A stretch of DNA of 64,000 nt, from contig JAFEAR010000043.1 in NCBI GenBank assembly GCA_018266335.1, positions 11,107 to 75,106 of the forward strand. The letters run 5' to 3'. The translations under genes and the position numbers were made by a program. This DNA comes from Bdellovibrionales bacterium (lineage in GTDB: Bacteria; Bdellovibrionota; UBA2428). How positions within the stretch are numbered: the first letter of the stretch is position 1; each line of letters opens with the position of its first letter. This document shows positions 42,442-51,304 of the stretch, one piece after another. Below the pieces are notes generated by a model that was given only the letters and a program-made list of their open reading frames with translations, did no database searches and was not told the origin of the DNA.

Positions 42442-42681
42442 ATGTTTACCAAGAGTACAAAACAGAAACTTTGGACCGTGGGGCTTTTCTCGATCCTGAT
42501 TTCGGCAACGAGTTTGCGATTAGAGAACAAGAAAGGGGGAATTATCGGACAAGTATTGCAAAGAAGCGGCGGGAATCCAGATGGTGGGGGCACGGTCGGT
42601 GGACCACGGCCTCATAATCTGACCGTTGCCCGCGGCGGAACGATTGGTCGTACCGCTCGCTCGGGCGGAACTATCGGATAG
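42442..42681 (+). CDS. Small exported glycine-rich peptide 1
   Basis: A 79-aa product with a basic start, hydrophobic segment (LWTVGLFSILISATSL) and a Gly/Thr-rich C-half ending GGTIGRTARSGGTIG. GGAAG lies about 10 nt before the ATG. The tail matches the motif in the next peptide (GGTVGRGLRSGGTQG). They may be secreted structural or signalling peptides. No family recognised. Confidence 0.6.
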   Translation: MFTKSTKQKLWTVGLFSILISATSLRLENKKGGIIGQVLQRSGGNPDGGGTVGGPRPHNLTVARGGTIGRTARSGGTIG

Positions 42682-42718
42682 CGAACTTTAAAAAATAAAA
42701 AAACAATAAGGGGGAATC

Positions 42719-42946
42719 ATGAAATCGAAAGTTTTTTACATGGCTTTGGCATTTGCTGCTCTCGGCGCGGAAAAAATTCGCGGCGGTGGAGTTGGCAAAC
42801 AAGAGCGTGGCGGTAGCGGTACATTCCGCGTCGCGGGTCACGGCACAAACGGTGTCATGAGTACCGGCGGCACGGTTGGACGTGGTTTGCGAAGCGGCGG
42901 TACCCAGGGACTGTCCGAAGGTGGGAGCACGAACAGTCTAACCTAA
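42719..42946 (+). CDS. Small exported glycine-rich peptide 2
   Basis: A 75-aa product with a hydrophobic N-terminus (KVFYMALAFAALGA), then GGG and RGG motifs and the shared tail motif GGTVGRGLRSGGTQG followed by a Ser/Asn end. GGGGG lies just before the ATG. It follows peptide 1 by 37 bp in the same direction. The 232 bp after it hold a degenerate tRNA-like stretch but no gene I can support. Confidence 0.6.
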   Translation: MKSKVFYMALAFAALGAEKIRGGGVGKQERGGSGTFRVAGHGTNGVMSTGGTVGRGLRSGGTQGLSEGGSTNSLT

Positions 42947-43178
42947 CGGAAAATAAAAAAGCCCTGACCCGGATGGGACTTGAATCGCGCTCCGTGGAAG
43001 GTTTTGCGACTCAGGAACCATAAAGCAGGCCAGAGCTTCAGTAGCGCAGAGAGTGCCTGAATCTCGGTCTTCCAGTCAAGGCGATTTCGGAGAACGGCGT
43101 ATGCAGAATTACTCGGCGAGGGGCCGAGAGTGGAACTGCACGTCAAAAGAATTCCGACTGAACTTATGAGGGGGATTG

Positions 43179-44402
43179 ATGAAGAGGTATTTTTTATTTC
43201 GTCGCGCCGCTTGCGCGACGGGCGTTCTTGTTTTGTTCGCCGCTTGCGGCAAGTTGAGCTTCGATGATCCGAGCGATCCGTTGATGTCATCACCATCGAC
43301 GACAGCACCTTCGGCAACACCGCAAGTCGGCTCTGCCGAGGTGGGTGATCTTTCGGCAAGTCTTCGCGAGCTGCCCGAGCCGAATCGCTTCGAGGTTGCG
43401 CTTTCGTGGTCGCCAGAGCCGGATGTGTCGGCATACATCGTGAAACGAAAAGACAATCACGGGCAGATCGCCCAGCTCGACTTGTTGCCAGGAGCTGCAA
43501 AGTCGTTTTCGGATTCGTCGGTCGAACCACAAAATCGTTACGTGTATTCCGTAGTGGGCATGCGCGACGGTGCCGTGCTTGAGTCGCGAGAGGCCGTGAT
43601 TGAAACGCCGCTCGACTTGGAAGTCGCAAGTGCAGTGGATTGGCCGGCATCCGAAATAACAGGCATCAATCGACTGTTTTTGCGCAAAGGAGCTCGGCTC
43701 CGAACCCTAGGTCGAGATTTTCGCATTGATGTGCGTGCGATCATTGCCGACGACGCTGTCATAGAAAGTTTTCCCGAAGGTCGAGCGGCTCCGTTGGGTG
43801 CGGCTGGCAGTCACGGTGGATCGCTCGATCTCAAGGCGACGACCGGCGCGGGATCTCTTTTGATTTTGGCTCGTGGCGAAAATGGTGGGGCTGGTCTTGC
43901 CGGTGCTCGAGGCGGCATGGGTCCCGTGGGTGCTCGTGGAGGCGACGGGGTTGCCGACTATGAGACGGATTGCACGCTGCTGAGTCTTTCTCGCCTGGCC
44001 ATTGGCGACCATGGGCACTGCTTCAAACACTGGTACTGCAAACGTGAAACCGGAGACGGCGCTCAGGGCGGTCGAGGCGCCGCAGGCGCTATCGGGGGCT
44101 CGGGCTTTGCCGGCGGCGACAGCATGTCCGTTACAGTAGACGTTGCCGAAGCGAAGGATCTTTCGTTCCGCTACGAGAAGCTTCCCGGACTCGGCGGCCC
44201 AGGCGGGCCCGGGGGCCCTGGCGGTGCAGGCGGTCCTGGTGGTCCGCCGGGAAGTCGCGATTCGGGCGGCCGATGTCGAGTGGCACAGTTCGGCCCAACG
44301 GGACCGGTCGGGCCTCAAGGGCCGAATGGTCCCAGCGGATCGTCCGGTGAGGCGCGGCCTGTGTGCCTAAGTCTCAGCGGAACAAAGATCGGCGACTGCT
44401 GA
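43179..44402 (+). CDS. Lipoprotein with FN3-like and collagen-like regions
   Basis: A 407-aa protein with lipobox LFAAC (Cys near residue 23), a linker rich in Ser/Thr/Pro, an FN3-like domain (NRFEVALSWSPEPDVSAYIVKRK, residues 69-125) and Gly-rich parts with collagen-like triplets (GPVGARGGDG, GLGGPGGPGGPGGAGGPGG, GPTGPVGPQGPNGPSG). A cysteine pair region lies near the middle (ETDCTLL to HWYCKRE). Probably surface-exposed. GGGGG lies 4 nt before TTG 43176; ATG 43179 is preferred. Confidence 0.7.
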   Translation: MKRYFLFRRAACATGVLVLFAACGKLSFDDPSDPLMSSPSTTAPSATPQVGSAEVGDLSASLRELPEPNRFEVALSWSPEPDVSAYIVKRKDNHGQIAQLDLLPGAAKSFSDSSVEPQNRYVYSVVGMRDGAVLESREAVIETPLDLEVASAVDWPASEITGINRLFLRKGARLRTLGRDFRIDVRAIIADDAVIESFPEGRAAPLGAAGSHGGSLDLKATTGAGSLLILARGENGGAGLAGARGGMGPVGARGGDGVADYETDCTLLSLSRLAIGDHGHCFKHWYCKRETGDGAQGGRGAAGAIGGSGFAGGDSMSVTVDVAEAKDLSFRYEKLPGLGGPGGPGGPGGAGGPGGPPGSRDSGGRCRVAQFGPTGPVGPQGPNGPSGSSGEARPVCLSLSGTKIGDC

Positions 44403-44454
44403 TTTCGCGAACTCCGCAATCAATCTTCAACATTTCAGAACGGGGGAATGGAAT

Positions 44455-44613
44455 ATGTGGGAACTTTTTGTCTTCGCGCTCCTTGCGGGGCTCACGATTG
44501 CAAGTGCGTTCACCGAGGAGCGCAACCAACACACGAACACGCATCCTAGCGTGTATCACTCAAGTGAACTTTCAACTCTTCTTCTGCCCCATCATGGGCA
44601 CGACATGTACTGA
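44455..44613 (+). CDS. Small membrane peptide at the head of the T4SS operon
   Basis: A 52-aa frame with one hydrophobic N-terminal segment (LFVFALLAGLTIASAF) and a His-rich polar tail (LLLPHHGHDMY). Its stop is 18 bp before the ATG of the next gene. The binding site is weak. It lies first in the co-oriented T4SS series. Confidence 0.4.
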   Translation: MWELFVFALLAGLTIASAFTEERNQHTNTHPSVYHSSELSTLLLPHHGHDMY

Positions 44614-44630
44614 CCATGGAGGAATTCAAC

Positions 44631-45209
44631 ATGACGACTACGAATGCGATTCAAAAAAATCAACCTATCGTTCGCGAGCGGCCCGTGATGAGCGTGGTTC
44701 GGTTCGTGAAAGGCGGTGAAGCTATCAACGTGGGCGCCGTTTGGGACAACAATCTTCCGAGCGGCGCCCTTACTATGCGACTCGACCTGTCGGCGATCAA
44801 CACGGATGCCGAAGTGATTCGACTTGCGGTGTTTCCAAAAGAGTCCTTTGCACGAAAAGTGGTTTGGGGCCTGCTCACGGAGCTTGAGCACAAGATTCGA
44901 ACTCGCATGGAGGCGCCGGAAAAGCCCGATCCAAAACTTCCGCCGCTCTTTAAGTGCGTTCTGTATCTGGAAGAGGTCAATACGGAGACCGGCGAGGTGA
45001 CGACTCGGCGCCAAGAAGTCGGTGCTTTCTGGCCGAACTACGCCAATGGTGATCTTGAACTGCAACTTCGTTTGCATGTCATCCCAAAGGACAAACTCCC
45101 AAAACTCACGCTTCTCGTATTCCCTCATCGAAGACGGCTCGAAATGTCGGGTCAGGCGTCGAAACAACCTGGTCAGGCTGGCCCCGACGAATCGCGGGAG
45201 GTTGCATGA
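44631..45209 (+). CDS. Conserved-looking protein of the ICE T4SS operon, unknown function
   Basis: A 192-aa soluble protein, beta-rich (MSVVRFVKGGEAINVGAVWDNN, GALTMRLDLSAINTD, LLVFPHRRRLE). ATG 44631 is preferred over 44616 because GGAGG lies about 9 nt before it. The stop overlaps the next start by 4 bp (ATGA), which ties it to the T4SS operon. No family recognised. Confidence 0.55.
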   Translation: MTTTNAIQKNQPIVRERPVMSVVRFVKGGEAINVGAVWDNNLPSGALTMRLDLSAINTDAEVIRLAVFPKESFARKVVWGLLTELEHKIRTRMEAPEKPDPKLPPLFKCVLYLEEVNTETGEVTTRRQEVGAFWPNYANGDLELQLRLHVIPKDKLPKLTLLVFPHRRRLEMSGQASKQPGQAGPDESREVA

Positions 45210-45706
45210 GGTCGGCGCTACTTTCGAGCACGCTCACTCTCGCAATGCTTTCCGTTCAAGGATGCAGCTCTGTGCCCTTTACGAAGAAGTCGATGTGGGT
45301 GGGGCTTGGTGCAGGCGTTGCGACGGGCCTCGTCATCGGCGCTATCGGTGCGACTCACAACAACAACGCTTGGGCTACGCTCGGGGCCGGGGTTGGTGGG
45401 TCGGTCGCGTCCGCGCTCGTTACGGCAATCAGTTCCGAGCCAAAACCCATGACCGATAAACAACTCATTGAGGATCTGTTGCGTCCCACGAAACCTCAAG
45501 GGATGGCGATAACTTCGAGTCGCGAAGAGAATTCTTACAACATCGGGGTTGGAAACGTTCCTGCGGGTCTTAAGGCCCGTGTACGCCAGCCTCGACTTCG
45601 CGTCGGAAAAACCGACTGGCTTGAGATCGACGGCGAGTATCACGAACCGCACAAGGTCTACACCTATGAGGAGGGCGGATTTCTGATGCCCTTGCGGAGG
45701 AACTAG
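45206..45706 (+). CDS. T4SS lipoprotein with glycine-zipper segment
   Basis: A 166-aa lipoprotein: signal with lipobox SVQGC (Cys20), then a glycine-zipper membrane segment (VGLGAGVATGLVIGAIGATH ... LGAGVGGSVASALVTA) and a C-terminal soluble domain (RVRQPRLRVGKTDWLEIDG). Position before the pilin gene suits a VirB7/TraV-like outer-membrane core lipoprotein. It overlaps its upstream neighbour by 4 bp. Confidence 0.6.
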   Translation: MRSALLSSTLTLAMLSVQGCSSVPFTKKSMWVGLGAGVATGLVIGAIGATHNNNAWATLGAGVGGSVASALVTAISSEPKPMTDKQLIEDLLRPTKPQGMAITSSREENSYNIGVGNVPAGLKARVRQPRLRVGKTDWLEIDGEYHEPHKVYTYEEGGFLMPLRRN

Positions 45707-45708
45707 AA

Positions 45709-45981
45709 ATGATGAACTTCGCGATCGCATTTGCAGTGGCGTTGATTCCTCATCTGGCGCTGGCTGACGAGGTTTCGGCAAAAATTGAACGGCTTCGTGG
45801 GGCGATTATGCCGACGGCGTTCGCCGTTGGCGGTCTCATGGCGGTCGTAACTCTGTTGCTCGGCATGTTCTCAGAAAAAATCGGTTGGGGTCCGTTTCTG
45901 AAAGTTCTGGGCCTTGTGGGCACGCTTTGCGTGGTGAATGGGCTCTTAAACATCATGAAAAATAGTCTGGGAGGACTGTAG
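45709..45981 (+). CDS. virB2: VirB2-like pilin of the ICE T4SS
   Basis: A 90-aa protein with a signal peptide (cleavage near LALADE) and two hydrophobic helices (IMPTAFAVGGLMAVVTLLLGMF and LKVLGLVGTLCVVNGLLNIM), the VirB2 pattern. It lies 2 bp after the lipoprotein gene and directly before the VirB3-VirB4 fusion gene. Confidence 0.75.
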   Translation: MMNFAIAFAVALIPHLALADEVSAKIERLRGAIMPTAFAVGGLMAVVTLLLGMFSEKIGWGPFLKVLGLVGTLCVVNGLLNIMKNSLGGL

Positions 45982-45983
45982 GT

Positions 45984-48965
45984 ATGTCTCAATTTCGAAT
46001 TCATTCGACACGCTTTCTCGAATCAAAACCGACCCTCTTTGGGTTCACCCCCGTCGAGTTGACGGGGCTTGTCGTGCTGATGTCGATCCTTTCGGCGTCT
46101 ATCCCAGGGCATCCGCTTGTTACGGTGGGCGTGCTCGTGGCTGTAGCTGGGGCGATGCTTGGCGTTCGCCTGGCGATTGGCCCCTCGCGGCTGGTGCGAT
46201 TCTTTCGGGCCATTACAGGCAGTGGTTTCAACGGGCAGCGAGAAGGTTTCTATTCCGTTCGAGTGCTCGGACCGCAGTTTTCGGAGGCAACCTTTGACGA
46301 CGAATTCGGGTACTTCAAACGAGTGCGCGACCGACTTTGCCACTTTCCGCAGAACATTCCTTTGGTTGTTTCGTTTCGTAGAGTTCAAGTCGATTTGCAA
46401 ACTCCGACCAGAGAGGGGAGCGATGCGATTTCGATCCTGCGGCGCGAACGCAGGGAGGCTCTCTGTAGTGCCGGACCCTTCTTTGAAAATCGCGTCTATT
46501 TTTCGACCCCGAAGAAGTATCAAAAGCACCTTACCGAGTTTCTTTGCGACCTTCGCCTTGAGAGTCGCGAAGAGGATTGCCCTTCGTTCTCGGTTCAAGG
46601 TCTTGTTTCGGGGCACATTGTTCACGGAGAGGACCAGTCTCTTCACAGCTTCGAACTCGGCGCCTTGCCTCTTGAATTTGGGTTGCGCGACCTTTCGAGT
46701 CTTCTTCGGATGCCTCATGAGGTGACTTACACGCTACGGCTAACTCACAAGAACTCACGTTCGGCGATTCAGCGCTACTCCATGAAACACGGCTCGATGA
46801 AAGGCTTCCAAGGGGGCGCATCGAGTCAGATCGAGGCGAGCCTTTCGGCAACGGCCGCCTACGACACCATCGGGCAATTGATCTCGGGCCAGGATGGAAT
46901 TTTTGCCGTCCAAGGAGTCCTGACCTTTCGCACCAAAGAGCGAGCTCTCGCTTTGCCGCAAATGGCATTCACGGACTCGCTCATTCCGCTCTCGCATGCG
47001 GGTGTTCGCGATCTTGAGCTTCTGCATCGTGGAGCGAGGGATTCCATTCTTGAGCGCACCCTGACTGGGATCGAAGTTGCGGGACTTCTCCCGACGCCGT
47101 TTGCGTGGACGACTCCGCCTCAGTTTCCGAACTTCTTTACGCCTGAGCGGGAGCTTCTCCACGTTTCGGGATTTCAGGATGATTTAGCGTCGGGTAACGC
47201 CGTCTGTTTTGGCCCGTCGGGTAAGGGCAAATCGATGACGCTTGCAAACCTCTTCGCCTACATCCTGGAAGAAACGGATCGTTCCGTTGTCATTCTCGAT
47301 AACGGACATGGCTTTGATAACTTCGTTCGAGCCTACGACGGACAGACCTTTGAGATGGCCTCTAGCGACCACCCTGCGGGCATTTCGATCATGAAGATTC
47401 TGGCCCAGTTCGATGACGAGAACTTTCGGCAGGAAGCGTTGGTGGACTTCACGCGGTTTCTTGCCGACCCTCGTGGTCACGTTGAGCCGCTCTCAATGGC
47501 GCGCCTTAGAAAACTGGCCCAAAGGGCCGACTTTGGAGCCGGTTTATCCGACTGGGCCGCACTCCTTCGTGATGCCGGAGAAGCTCAGCTTGCCGAACTC
47601 CTTGACCCCTTTGTTCGAGGCGGCATCTACGGCGAGCATTTTGACGGCGGGAGTCTTCCCGAGATTCGCTCCCGAGTGCTTTACTTCACGGGCCCCATGG
47701 TGAGCCCGGGCGCCGAGGCGAACCCTCTGATCGTTCCCTATTTCTTCGTCGTAAACTTACTTATTGCGTCGAGACTCGGGCGCGACCTGCCTCCGGCCAA
47801 AATCTGTTGGGATGAGCTCAAGTATCTCATGCAGTGCGCGCCGGATGTCGTAACGGGCATGTGGAACCGAGTTCGAAAAACGGGGAACTCCGTGATTTGC
47901 GCCGCCCAGCATCCGGGCCAAATTGCCGCCTTCGCGGGTGGAGAGGACATCCTGATCAATAGCCCGACCGGCTGGTTCCTGGGCCTTCCGAAGGGTGAGA
48001 GCACTGTCGACAGATTCATTCCTCTCACGGACGAGACAAAGGAGGCGCTCGCCAGCAGACAGCCCGGCGACTTTTTTCTTCTGTGGCGCGACGGCCGAAT
48101 GTATTGGGCGAGCTTTGCCCAGAGCCCGCTTCACTATGCTCTCTTTACATCGAAGAAAAGTGAGCGCGATCGAATCGACAGGCTCATTGCCGACGAGGAG
48201 CGCTCCCTGGGGCGAAGCCCTAAAGCTGCCGTTAAGGGAGCGATCCGTTACCTAAGCGAGCGGGCTAAAAGCGTAGCAGTCGCAGGCGTGGCTATCGCGT
48301 GTTTCGCAGTTTGCGCCGGAAACGCGAACGCTTCGATCTTCGGCGAGGAGAATGCTCCCCTCTATGCGATTCTGGCTAAGCACATTGAGGAACTCGCCAT
48401 TCTGAAGCAGCAGCTCGACAAGGCGGCATCTCAGGTCAACGAAATGCGCTCGATCTACGAGAACCACAAGCGCATTCTCGAGGAAATCAAGATCGCGGCT
48501 TCGGTCATCAAATCGAAGGACCGTGAAATGGGCGGTCTTAACAACAAGGCCAAGGCCATCGACAAAATCTTAGAGAGTGTTGCCGAGCTCAAATCGGCGC
48601 AGCGCTTGCCTCGAGGTTTAGAAGAGGAATCTCAGGTTGTGGGCGAAACGATGGCCTATCAGAACGGCTTGGTGAGCACTTCAGATTCGACCAAAGAAGC
48701 GGGGCTCGTGGTAACTCGTCAGGCAAGAAGTGCTTCTCCCGGAGTGGCGGCGAAACTCTCCGCCCAAGCAGAGGGGCTTTCTCTTCAGGCTCTCGGCGAC
48801 ATCCAACGGTCACAAGCAGAAATCATTCGTCTCATGACTATCGAGGCCGCCGAACGCACTAACAACAAAGCTCAAGACATTGCACTGGAGCGCGAGCTGC
48901 GAGCGTCGCGAGGAGACTCTAGGCAAGCTCGCGCAAGCTCTGCGCTCGCGGCAAGGCCATTTTAA
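45984..48965 (+). CDS. VirB3-VirB4-VirB5 fusion protein
   Basis: A 993-aa protein in one frame. Residues 1-90 are VirB3-like with a double hydrophobic segment. Residues 95-745 are VirB4 with Walker A GPSGKGKS (near 410) and Walker B KICWDELKYL (near 607). From about 754 a hydrophobic segment ending in ANA (VAVAGVAIACFAVCAGNANA) starts a helical domain homologous to the separate TrbJ/VirB5 protein at 696-1385 (SPGVAAKLSAQAEG against SPGGAAKLSAEG). VirB3-VirB4 fusions are known; adding VirB5 at the C-terminus is unusual. An AAGGGAG stretch precedes codon 754 (ATC), so a lost start codon is possible. Confidence 0.85.
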   Translation: MSQFRIHSTRFLESKPTLFGFTPVELTGLVVLMSILSASIPGHPLVTVGVLVAVAGAMLGVRLAIGPSRLVRFFRAITGSGFNGQREGFYSVRVLGPQFSEATFDDEFGYFKRVRDRLCHFPQNIPLVVSFRRVQVDLQTPTREGSDAISILRRERREALCSAGPFFENRVYFSTPKKYQKHLTEFLCDLRLESREEDCPSFSVQGLVSGHIVHGEDQSLHSFELGALPLEFGLRDLSSLLRMPHEVTYTLRLTHKNSRSAIQRYSMKHGSMKGFQGGASSQIEASLSATAAYDTIGQLISGQDGIFAVQGVLTFRTKERALALPQMAFTDSLIPLSHAGVRDLELLHRGARDSILERTLTGIEVAGLLPTPFAWTTPPQFPNFFTPERELLHVSGFQDDLASGNAVCFGPSGKGKSMTLANLFAYILEETDRSVVILDNGHGFDNFVRAYDGQTFEMASSDHPAGISIMKILAQFDDENFRQEALVDFTRFLADPRGHVEPLSMARLRKLAQRADFGAGLSDWAALLRDAGEAQLAELLDPFVRGGIYGEHFDGGSLPEIRSRVLYFTGPMVSPGAEANPLIVPYFFVVNLLIASRLGRDLPPAKICWDELKYLMQCAPDVVTGMWNRVRKTGNSVICAAQHPGQIAAFAGGEDILINSPTGWFLGLPKGESTVDRFIPLTDETKEALASRQPGDFFLLWRDGRMYWASFAQSPLHYALFTSKKSERDRIDRLIADEERSLGRSPKAAVKGAIRYLSERAKSVAVAGVAIACFAVCAGNANASIFGEENAPLYAILAKHIEELAILKQQLDKAASQVNEMRSIYENHKRILEEIKIAASVIKSKDREMGGLNNKAKAIDKILESVAELKSAQRLPRGLEEESQVVGETMAYQNGLVSTSDSTKEAGLVVTRQARSASPGVAAKLSAQAEGLSLQALGDIQRSQAEIIRLMTIEAAERTNNKAQDIALERELRASRGDSRQARASSALAARPF

Positions 48966-48975
48966 AGGAGGAGCT

Positions 48976-49941
48976 ATGGGTAGCACGGATCTAGCGCCTG
49001 GATTTTTTACCTCTTTTGCGTGGAACACTTTCGACCAGTTTCGAGCCGTCGGCATTGGATTAGTAGTTTTGCTGACGGTTCTTGCGCTCATCGTCGACTT
49101 GATTGCGATTCATCGCGGAGGGGGCATGGAGGCCGGTGCGATACTCGTTCGCGCGGCCGTTGCACTTTGTTTGCTCGGCTGTTTTCGACCCATCGTCGAG
49201 GGGGCGAAGGATTTTGTGTGGGCACTTGAAAAAGTGATCTCAAGCCAAGGGTCAATCGAGAGCAGCCTGGAGCGATTTCAAACGCTCACCGAACAGGGAT
49301 CGTTCTGGAATGGGCCCATGGGGCGGATGCGGCTAATGTTTGCCGGATGGGGAATGACGCTAGCTCATTATGTGGGTGAGTTCATTTTCTGGCTCTACGG
49401 TGTGCTTTGGGTTTGCGCAACCGTGGCAGCACCGCTTCTGATTCCGACCGTCGTCATGGAGGCCACGCAGAAGATTTTTCGCATGTTCTTGTTCTTCATA
49501 GTTGCGATGCTTTTCGTAAGGATTCCATGGGCGATGATCTCGGCCGTGCTCGAGCACATGATCGACTACCTCGCCCAGCACGGGAAGGGCGAGCAGCTTC
49601 GCGCGTTCTTTCTGTTTTGGATCGCACTTCTTGTGACGATGATCGCTCCGGTTGTTTCGACGATGGCATTTCTAAAGATGGACGGGTTCATACAGAGTGC
49701 CATGCAGGCGGCGCAACTTGGCGTCAAAGGCGTGGGCATGGTGGCTAGCGGCGGCGCCGCTCTAGCGGGCGGGGCCGCTTGGAAAGCGCATCAAGTCACC
49801 CAGATTGCGTTCGGCAAAGAACTTCTAAAGGGCGAAACGGCCAAACTCTTCGAGCGACGTTTCGGCGCGCAGCGGAAGCCACCGGACTTGGACTCGGTTG
49901 ACTGGGGAGCGTTTCGAAAGCGAATGCGCGACTACAGCTAG
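48976..49941 (+). CDS. VirB6/TrbL-like T4SS membrane protein
   Basis: A 321-aa polytopic membrane protein with about six hydrophobic segments (residues 25-45, 55-75, 115-150, 155-190, 210-235, 240-260) and an Ala/Gly-rich region (GMVASGGAALAGGAAW), as in VirB6/TrbL. An AAAGGAGGAG site 5 nt before ATG 48976 fixes the start. It follows the fusion gene by 10 bp, in the trbJ-trbL order. Confidence 0.75.
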   Translation: MGSTDLAPGFFTSFAWNTFDQFRAVGIGLVVLLTVLALIVDLIAIHRGGGMEAGAILVRAAVALCLLGCFRPIVEGAKDFVWALEKVISSQGSIESSLERFQTLTEQGSFWNGPMGRMRLMFAGWGMTLAHYVGEFIFWLYGVLWVCATVAAPLLIPTVVMEATQKIFRMFLFFIVAMLFVRIPWAMISAVLEHMIDYLAQHGKGEQLRAFFLFWIALLVTMIAPVVSTMAFLKMDGFIQSAMQAAQLGVKGVGMVASGGAALAGGAAWKAHQVTQIAFGKELLKGETAKLFERRFGAQRKPPDLDSVDWGAFRKRMRDYS

Positions 49942-49985
49942 CACCGCACAGTTCATTCAAAAAATTCAAACCAAGAGGAGAGTTT

Positions 49986-50372
49986 ATGGGGATCTTTTTT
50001 CCAAAAAATCGAAAAACGCGGGCACTCCTGCTGCTCGTCGCGTATCTGCCGAAGGCCATTGCCGGCCCCACGCGTGAATGCGACATCCGGGTTCGGGGCA
50101 AGTCCGTCGAACGCTTAGCTGTTCCGCTTGGTGCGGCATCAACGCTTCAGCTCTCCGAGGACTTCGACTTCGCGATTCCAGGAAATTCTCGCGACTTCAA
50201 GACAGTCACGACGCCGAACCCCAGGTACGCAGTTGTGCAGGCCAATGCCACAACGGCCAAAGAAACATCGCTGACGCTCGTGATGAAGTCGGGCGCGCAG
50301 GTGTCCCTTTGGCTCGTTCCAACTTCCAAGGATCGCGGTTGCATCCTTGCTCGCATTCGGAGGGGTCTATGA
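49986..50372 (+). CDS. VirB9/TraK-like short periplasmic T4SS protein
   Basis: A 128-aa protein with a signal peptide (ALLLLVAYLPKAIAG) and a beta-rich body (TLQLSEDFDFAIPGNSRDFKTVT, ALTLVMKSGAQVSLWLVP-like strands) resembling the N-terminal domain of VirB9/TraK core proteins. It is half the usual VirB9 length; the C-terminal VirB7-binding domain is absent. Its stop overlaps the VirB10-like start by 4 bp. AGGAG lies about 10 nt before the ATG. Confidence 0.5.
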   Translation: MGIFFPKNRKTRALLLLVAYLPKAIAGPTRECDIRVRGKSVERLAVPLGAASTLQLSEDFDFAIPGNSRDFKTVTTPNPRYAVVQANATTAKETSLTLVMKSGAQVSLWLVPTSKDRGCILARIRRGL

Positions 50373-51304
50373 AAAATCACGTCTTATTCAGAAAACTCAG
50401 AGCATCGCTCAACGCCGCGTGGAAGCGCCTTGTTAGGTGCTTTGTCTGTGAAGTTGAGCTCGGCGGTCAGAAACTGCGGGGGCTCGAGTATCGAAATATC
50501 GGTGTCGCGGTCAGCAGCGTCGCTGTCATGGGGATTGTCGCCGTTGCGCTGTATTCGGGATTTACGTTCACCGGTATGGCCCGATGGATGGGGTTTTTGC
50601 CCCAGGAAGCCCGAAGTGCGACCCTAGATACGGCCCAAGAGGCTAAGTCGAACACTTCAGACCACGCTCCGCAGCGTAAGACGGCAAGTCGCACCGACCA
50701 CTTCAATCTTGAGATCGTCGAATCGAGGGCCGAGGGTTCGTTTGGAAGGCTCGATCGAGGCGCGTTCTTGCTTGGGATTCTAAAGAACCGCATCGTTTCG
50801 GAACAGGAGAACACACCGGTACTCGTGAAGCTTCCCCAGGGGGCCATGAGTCGAGGTCGCATGATCGTTCCCCCTGACAGTCTCATCATCGGTACGACTC
50901 AGGGGCGTTCGGAGCGAAGAGTATTCGTTGGCTTTCACACGCTTCGCAGTCCCGACGGCCAGGCATATCCGATCAAAGCCCAGCTTCTGTCGCCAGATGG
51001 ATCAGCGGGGCTTTCAGGCGAGTACAGCTCCGGGCGTGGCAAGGCCGTAGCCGGTGCCGCCATTTCTGCCTTCGTGTCGGGTGCAGCAAGTGGCCTCATG
51101 ACATTTCAGGCCGGGCCCTTGGGAACCGTCTCGGACGGGAGTGTTCGCAATTCCATGCTCTCGGGCCTCGCCGGAACGGCAAACTTCGCCGCCGACACCT
51201 ACACAGCCGACATGCGAAATGCCCGGGGCGTAGTGGAGGCGGAGCCCGATTCACTGGTTCTCATCATGCTCGACGAAGACTTTCGGACAGAGGTGAGCAA
51301 ATGA
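50369..51304 (+). CDS. virB10: VirB10/TrbI-like T4SS core protein
   Basis: A 311-aa protein with a cytoplasmic N-terminus, one membrane helix (IGVAVSSVAVMGIVAVALYSG, about 44-64), a linker and the VirB10 beta-barrel domain: ENTPVLVKLPQGAMSRGRMIVPPDSLIIGTTQ, RVFVGFHTLRSPDGQAYPIKAQLLSPDGSAGLSGEY and an antenna-like hydrophobic stretch (KAVAGAAISAFVSGAASGL). It spans both membranes in T4SS cores. The ATG at 50369 overlaps the upstream stop; the stop overlaps virD4 by 4 bp. Confidence 0.85.
   Translation: MKNHVLFRKLRASLNAAWKRLVRCFVCEVELGGQKLRGLEYRNIGVAVSSVAVMGIVAVALYSGFTFTGMARWMGFLPQEARSATLDTAQEAKSNTSDHAPQRKTASRTDHFNLEIVESRAEGSFGRLDRGAFLLGILKNRIVSEQENTPVLVKLPQGAMSRGRMIVPPDSLIIGTTQGRSERRVFVGFHTLRSPDGQAYPIKAQLLSPDGSAGLSGEYSSGRGKAVAGAAISAFVSGAASGLMTFQAGPLGTVSDGSVRNSMLSGLAGTANFAADTYTADMRNARGVVEAEPDSLVLIMLDEDFRTEVSK

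Noticed and set aside
42950..43010. tRNA-like or second attachment fragment on the minus strand (TTCAAGT T-loop-like sequence)
   Set aside because: The flanking bases do not pair as a T stem and no anticodon arm is found; treated as chance or a very old remnant.
42943..43650. A 235-aa minus-strand frame
   Set aside because: Most of it lies antisense to the lipoprotein gene at 43179, which has a lipobox and domain structure; the frame itself has no domain.
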